Assembly (NCBI GenBank): GCA_004193285.1
Contig: SECP01000053.1
Span: forward strand, 1 to 59,341
Direction: 5' to 3'
Length of the DNA: 59,341 bases
From: Myxococcales bacterium
Lineage (GTDB): Bacteria; Myxococcota_A; Polyangia; Polyangiales; Polyangiaceae
Shown: piece after piece, positions 55,296 through 59,341 of the stretch
How positions within the stretch are numbered: the first letter of the stretch is position 1
Layout of the letters: each line of letters begins with the position of its first letter
Translations under genes and position numbers: made by a program
The notes under the pieces: model-generated
What the model saw: the letters and a program-made list of their open reading frames with translations, nothing else
Database searches by the model: none
What the model was told of the DNA's origin: nothing

Positions 55296-56630
55296 TCAGA
55301 CGTTGTCGTGGGCGAGGCGGCGCGCTCGCGCTTCCTCCCAGAGACGCGCGATGCGGCCGCGGTGCCGCTCCACGTACGCCGAGCCCACGATGAGCAGCAC
55401 GCCCAGCGCGCTCATGCCCGCCCAGCGCAGCACGTTATCGGTGCGGGTGGCTAGCCATACCTGCACCACCAGCCCGAACAGTGCAACCGCGCTACCGCTC
55501 AGCGTGCGCACGAGGGCCCGAACGGACGCGCCCCACACCGCGATTCCGACCCCCACCGCCACGCAGCCCAGAGCCGCCACGCTGTCCCGCTCGACGGCGC
55601 ACGCAATCAGCGCGCTGAGCAAGGCGGTCGTCGTCGCGACCCCGAGTAGAGCGCCACGCGACGCCGCGGCGCGCTGACTGACGAGTCCTACGAGCATCGC
55701 AATCGGCAGGCCCAGCAGCAAGATCGTCGCGGTCGTGCCAGCGTGAAACGACTGCGCGACCTCTGGCCAAATGCAGACCCAGCCGACGGCCGCGAGCATC
55801 GCGCTCACCCAGGCTCCCGCGTCCCGGCGACCTTGGCCGTGGGCCCCACCGAGCACCTGAAACGCGCAGGCCGCCGCGATCAGCAGCACCCCACCCACGA
55901 ACGCGCACCCCGCGTGATACAGGTGAAATACACGGCCCAGCATGATGAGGGGCGCCGCGAACGGCATCACCCGCGCGAGCTTGCCTTCGAGCGTGTCCAG
56001 GCGGGCATGGCCAGAAAAACGACGCAGCTCCAGCCGCAGCAACCCGACGAGCGCCACCCCCGCGAGCGCGACCACGACGAGCGGGTGACGCACCGGCGCG
56101 AGCACCAGCAAGTTGGCGCACAGAAACGAAACGCTGAGCGCGCGCGCTTCGCTCCTCGCCAGGGCGACGAACGACACCACCGCAAGGGGCGCCAGGACCG
56201 CGACCGTGCCAAGGACGGCCAGCAGCGCGGAAGCGGCGCTGGGCGCTACCCACTTGGCGTAATTGGGGAGCGTCGGCACCGCTTCCCAGTGAAATTGAGA
56301 GTAGACCAGGCCGCCCAGCACCGCGAAGCTGACCGGCATGGTGGCGAGGACGAGGGCCAAGAACGTGCGCGCGGAGCGGCCTTCGCGGAGCGAGAGGCCG
56401 ACGAAATACGCGGCCGCCGCGAGCAGCAGCGACTGACCGACCAGCATCGCGTAGCGGATCAGGTCGTTGCCGTCGCCCCAGTGCTGCAGCATGAAGGTCG
56501 AGGCCGAAGCGACCACGAGCGCCGCGCCCGCGATGCGAAGCGCACGAGTCAAAGCGTCCGGGTCGAAGGCGCGCTGCTCGTTTTGGGGTACGGCCCCTTC
56601 TGCTCCCTGTTTCGTCCCCAGTTCCATCAC
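55296..56630 (-). CDS. Polytopic membrane protein of the PspA operon
   Basis: The 444-residue protein has about 12 hydrophobic segments (for example LRIAGAALVVASASTFML and QSLLLAAAAYFVGLSL) and no recognised transporter motif. Its ATG overlaps the stop of the PspA-family gene, so the two are translated together. It may be the membrane partner of the PspA-type protein. The family is unknown, and a DUF2157-like relation is only possible. Confidence 0.6.
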   Translation of the reverse strand: MMELGTKQGAEGAVPQNEQRAFDPDALTRALRIAGAALVVASASTFMLQHWGDGNDLIRYAMLVGQSLLLAAAAYFVGLSLREGRSARTFLALVLATMPVSFAVLGGLVYSQFHWEAVPTLPNYAKWVAPSAASALLAVLGTVAVLAPLAVVSFVALARSEARALSVSFLCANLLVLAPVRHPLVVVALAGVALVGLLRLELRRFSGHARLDTLEGKLARVMPFAAPLIMLGRVFHLYHAGCAFVGGVLLIAAACAFQVLGGAHGQGRRDAGAWVSAMLAAVGWVCIWPEVAQSFHAGTTATILLLGLPIAMLVGLVSQRAAASRGALLGVATTTALLSALIACAVERDSVAALGCVAVGVGIAVWGASVRALVRTLSGSAVALFGLVVQVWLATRTDNVLRWAGMSALGVLLIVGSAYVERHRGRIARLWEEARARRLAHDNV

Positions 56631-57268
56631 GCTTCCTCCTTCAATTCGGCAAGCTCCAGCTTGAGCGAGGCTGCTTCTTCTGCGTCCAGGAACTCTTCGT
56701 CGAAGCTATCGGCGGTAGCGACCAGGCAGCCACTTTGAACCTCGCTCTCCGTGATGCGCGTCTCCCAGCGCTCGAAGATGCGGCCAATTTCCGCGTCCTC
56801 CAGCTCACCTTGGCCCTGAGCAACGCTGAAAGCCTCCGCCCGCGACTGTCGCGTCCGCATGGTGTTGCGCTGCTGCCGCAGCTCCAAAAGCCGCCGCTCC
56901 AGGGTCTGCACGTCGCGCTTGAGCTGCTGCTCGATGCGCGCGTGGTCTTCGAAGTTGCTCTGCAGCTCTGCGGCACGAGCCTCCGAGCGCTTGTGACGCC
57001 GTAGGCACTCCAAGGCGCGCGCCTCGTTCTCTTCTCGTCGCGCACGCTCCCGCCAGCGCGCCGCACCCTCCACCTCTTCGGACAGCGCGGCCTTCATCAG
57101 ACGACCGTCGCGTTCCACGCGCGAGAGCTGCACCTTGGACCGAGCTACTCCTTGCTCCAGCTCGCGCAGCGCGCTGGCGGCTTGGGCCTCGTGGTTTTCT
57201 ACCTGAACGATCATGCTGTCGATGCTGGCCACGAAGCCGTGGGTCCAGCGCTTGAAACGCGCCATCAT
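56627..57268 (-). CDS. pspA: PspA/IM30-family protein
   Basis: The ~213-residue protein is a long coiled coil. It starts MMARFKRWTHGFVASIDSMI and continues with a repeated Glu/Arg/Ala/Leu pattern and LREYLEQGV-type ALRELEQGVARSKVQLSRVE, as in PspA/IM30. PspA proteins bind and protect the inner membrane under envelope stress. GGGAGA lies about eight bases before ATG 57268. A sigma-54-type promoter lies 44 bp upstream and a sigma-54 activator gene is divergent, matching PspF-PspA logic. Confidence 0.75.
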   Translation of the reverse strand: MMARFKRWTHGFVASIDSMIVQVENHEAQAASALRELEQGVARSKVQLSRVERDGRLMKAALSEEVEGAARWRERARREENEARALECLRRHKRSEARAAELQSNFEDHARIEQQLKRDVQTLERRLLELRQQRNTMRTRQSRAEAFSVAQGQGELEDAEIGRIFERWETRITESEVQSGCLVATADSFDEEFLDAEEAASLKLELAELKEEA

Positions 57269-57311
57269 GTTTGTCTCCCGGGCCCTACTGCAGAGCCGTG
57301 TCGCCTCCCTC

Positions 57312-57327
57312 AGCAAGCTCTGGGCCG
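57312..57327 (-). promoter_or_regulatory. Putative sigma-54 promoter of pspA
   Basis: On the minus strand CGGCCCAGAGCTTGCT carries the -24 GG and -12 GC exactly ten bases apart, with a TTGCT -12 element. It lies 44 bp before the pspA start codon. Confidence 0.6.
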
Positions 57328-57402
57328 CAGGGTTCAGGTCGCCGTAAACGCGCGAAGTTGCTGCGGTATCAGTCGCGCACCTCATCAGGTTGGATACATT
57401 TT

Positions 57403-58959
57403 ATGGATACGCCTGTACACTCCATGCACATGCTGTTTCGGGAGGACGAGCGACGCCTGGCGGCCGCGATCTCGCGGATAGCTTACGACAACCCATTTTC
57501 ACCGGAGCGCATCGCCAGCGAGCGCCTCGCCCTCGGCGAGAGCTTCGACGAGACGGAGCGCGTGTGGTCGCCGGACGGCGCGCACCTGGCTCAACAACAG
57601 TTTCACCGCGAGCGCCCCAACGTCATTCGGCTACGTGACCTCAGCTGGCAGCTTGCGCTCTCGCTGAGAGCGCGCCTGGGCGAGGGTCAGGCCCCGCAAA
57701 ACGACGCGGAGGTCTTGCTGTACGAAGACCTGTGCCTCTACGCCCTCTTCGCCCGCTACGAGCTCAGCTTGTACGAGCTCGCCATCGACGAATCCGGCCA
57801 GGCTCGTAAGGTCGGCTTCTACCCCGCCTTCCAGCGGGACTTCGCGCGGCTGCTCGTCGAGCCCGGGCTGCGTCTGCCTTCGGGTCTGACCGCGGCGGCT
57901 GCGCTCGCCTTCTTCTTCCAAATTCGCCGCGCTTTCCATTACATCTTTCGGTACCTGCTCGGCGTTTCTCGGCCGATTGCCGAGCTGCGGGCGGAGACTT
58001 GGCACTCCGTCTTCACCCACGATTTGCGGCGCTACCGGCAAAGCGTGTATCGCCACATGGCGGACATCCCGACCCTGATTGTCGGGCCCTCCGGCACCGG
58101 CAAGGACTTGGTCGCGCAGGCCATCGGGTACTCGCGCTACCTTGCTTTCGACGAGCGCTCACTCCGCTTCGTGGAGACCTTTACGTCGCAGTACCACGCC
58201 TTGAACGTGTCGGCGCTCTCACGCGGCGTGATCGAGTCCGAGCTGTTCGGCCACCGCCGCGGCGCATTCACCGGCGCGCTGGAAGACCGCCACGGCTGGC
58301 TGGAAGCGTGCGGACCCGACGGCACCGTATTTCTGGACGAGATCGGAGACCTCGGAACCGAGCTGCAGGTCAAATTCTTGCGCGTGCTACAGACGCGCTC
58401 GTTTCAGCGCATCGGAGAGACGAAGCCCCGCATGTTTTTGGGCAAGCTGGTGGCGGCGACCCACCGCGACCTGGACGAAGGCATGGAGGCCGGCTGGTTC
58501 CGGGAGGACCTCTACTACCGCCTGTGCGCGGATCGAATCCAGACGCCGAGCCTGCGCGAGCGGATCGAAGCGGACGAGCACGAGCTGTGGCTGATGGTGA
58601 CCGTCCTCAGCGAGCGGATCGCCGGTTCGGAGCACGGCGCGGCCCTGGCAAAGGAGGTGCTCGCGTGGATAGAGCAGGAGCTCGGAGCTGGCTACGGCTG
58701 GCCCGGCAACGTGCGCGAGCTGGAGCAATGCGTCCGAAGCGTGCTGGTGCGCAAGCGCTACCGCCCGGCCCAGCGTCGACCCGCGGGCGAGCTCTCCCGC
58801 TCCCTCTTGGACAGCGGGCTGAACGCAGAGGCGCTCTTGGACCGCTACGCAGCGCTCGTTTACGAAGGAACGCAGAGCTACGTCGAGACCGGCAAACGGC
58901 TCGGGCTGGATCGCCGTACCGTAAAAGAACGGGTGGAACGCCACCTGCGCGGGGGCTGA
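57403..58959 (+). CDS. Sigma-54-dependent transcriptional activator
   Basis: The ~518-residue protein has an N-terminal domain of about 200 residues without receiver, GAF or PAS features; it is helical, with FFFQIRRAFHYIFRYLLG near 175. An AAA+ module follows, with Walker A GPSGTGKD (228-235), the sigma-54-contacting GAFTGA loop (287-292) and Walker B VFLDE (309-313). A Fis-like helix-turn-helix closes it (ETGKRLGLDRRTVKERV). The start among 57403, 57424 and 57430 is not decided. It is divergent from pspA and is the likely activator of that operon. Confidence 0.85.
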   Translation: MDTPVHSMHMLFREDERRLAAAISRIAYDNPFSPERIASERLALGESFDETERVWSPDGAHLAQQQFHRERPNVIRLRDLSWQLALSLRARLGEGQAPQNDAEVLLYEDLCLYALFARYELSLYELAIDESGQARKVGFYPAFQRDFARLLVEPGLRLPSGLTAAAALAFFFQIRRAFHYIFRYLLGVSRPIAELRAETWHSVFTHDLRRYRQSVYRHMADIPTLIVGPSGTGKDLVAQAIGYSRYLAFDERSLRFVETFTSQYHALNVSALSRGVIESELFGHRRGAFTGALEDRHGWLEACGPDGTVFLDEIGDLGTELQVKFLRVLQTRSFQRIGETKPRMFLGKLVAATHRDLDEGMEAGWFREDLYYRLCADRIQTPSLRERIEADEHELWLMVTVLSERIAGSEHGAALAKEVLAWIEQELGAGYGWPGNVRELEQCVRSVLVRKRYRPAQRRPAGELSRSLLDSGLNAEALLDRYAALVYEGTQSYVETGKRLGLDRRTVKERVERHLRGG

Positions 58960-59182
58960 CGCCGGCTGCCCGCAGTGGCCCTGCTCGAGGCTGGTTTCAC
59001 ATAGCCCGGAAAATCCCGCTCGGAAACGTGACCCGGCCTGCGGGGGTCGCCGCATAGCGGCCCGCTTTCGCGCTTGGCGCCCGGCCGGCGGGACTCCGCG
59101 GGCCAGCTTTCGGCGAACGGCCGGGGGGCGCGCAGCACAAAACTCCGATCTTTACCGTCCTTCATGGGATACTCGGGCCGCT

Positions 59183-59341
59183 TTGATCATCGTGTGCGAT
59201 TCGTGCCAAGCGCAGTACTCGGTTCCGGACGCCAAGGTGCGCGGCCGTAAGGTGCGGGTCACCTGCAAACACTGCGGCTTCGGCATCATCGTGGACGGCT
59301 TCGCGCTGGACGCGCCTCCGCTACCCAAACCGGTACCGCCG
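59183..59341 (+). CDS. MJ0042-type zinc-ribbon protein, partial
   Basis: The N-terminal 53 residues of a protein cut by the window edge contain CDSCQAQYSVPDAKV and TCKHCGFGIIV, the two CxxC pairs of the MJ0042 zinc ribbon, then a Pro-rich start. In Myxococcota this finger is often followed by long low-complexity regions. TTG 59183 is the in-frame start that gives this sequence; no ribosome site is visible. Confidence 0.8.
   Translation, partial: MIIVCDSCQAQYSVPDAKVRGRKVRVTCKHCGFGIIVDGFALDAPPLPKPVPP

Noticed and set aside
59059..59104. Inverted repeat GGCCCGC...GCGGGCC before the zinc-ribbon gene
   Set aside because: A seven-base stem with a ~32-base loop is expected by chance in such GC-rich DNA.

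Overview
The window is high-GC chromosomal DNA, very probably from a myxobacterium (Myxococcota, Polyangia/Sorangiineae-like). This is inferred from the mix of genes: a Hanks-type kinase with a large membrane domain, a Roadblock/LC7 protein, a sigma-54 activator beside a PspA protein, Ku-LigD end joining, many short lipoproteins, an MJ0042 zinc-ribbon protein and frequent GTG/TTG starts. No rRNA, tRNA, CRISPR array or prophage was seen. The DNA looks like ordinary chromosome except for the first 3.6 kb.

Layout. 1-3661: an intact DUF222/HNH endonuclease gene lies between two tandem arrays, a roughly 243-bp array that the gene reads into and a roughly 300-bp array built from decayed copies of the gene's own 5' part. 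3662-11936: an aldehyde dehydrogenase relative, a coiled-coil protein, a pilin-like membrane protein, a tRNA-dihydrouridine synthase, a proline-rich membrane protein and a GH2 beta-mannosidase. 12027-14701: a Fur-box-like site in front of an imelysin and di-haem (DUF1111) pair, an iron-linked module. 14693-25670: a cupin, a Nudix hydrolase, an RlmL-type methyltransferase, a RecQ-like protein that has lost its helicase motifs and carries a histone-H1-like tail, a PLP enzyme, a GntR regulator, an ACP phosphodiesterase homologue, a flavin reductase, ComM, a small winged-helix protein and a Roadblock/coiled-coil pair. 25835-35822: katG with a 37-bp OxyR-like site, the kinase, small membrane proteins, an AI-2E-type permease, a lipoprotein esterase back to back with an EF-hand protein, and an OmpA-like lipoprotein back to back with a CreD-like protein. 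35816-39418: an emrAB-type efflux pair with a divergent TetR gene and two matching operators. 39451-42096: a phytase-like propeller with an apparently circularly permuted GDPD domain inside it. 42682-48192: a five-gene run ku-ligD-lipoprotein-KTSC-GNAT/amidohydrolase. 48189-55285: threonine aldolase, pyrD, a GH12-like secreted protein, a short-chain dehydrogenase, an App1-like phosphatase and a YiiX-like hydrolase. 55296-59341: a PspA/membrane-protein operon with a sigma-54-type promoter and a divergent sigma-54 activator, then the start of a zinc-ribbon protein.

How it fits together. Four small regulatory circuits can be read from the DNA: Fur to imelysin/DHOR, OxyR to katG, TetR to the efflux pump, and sigma-54/activator to the PspA envelope-stress operon. 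The observations most worth following are the permuted GDPD inside the propeller, the dead RecQ-like protein, the HNH gene between arrays partly made of its own decayed copies, and the PspA locus. All assignments are by eye from motifs, without database searches.
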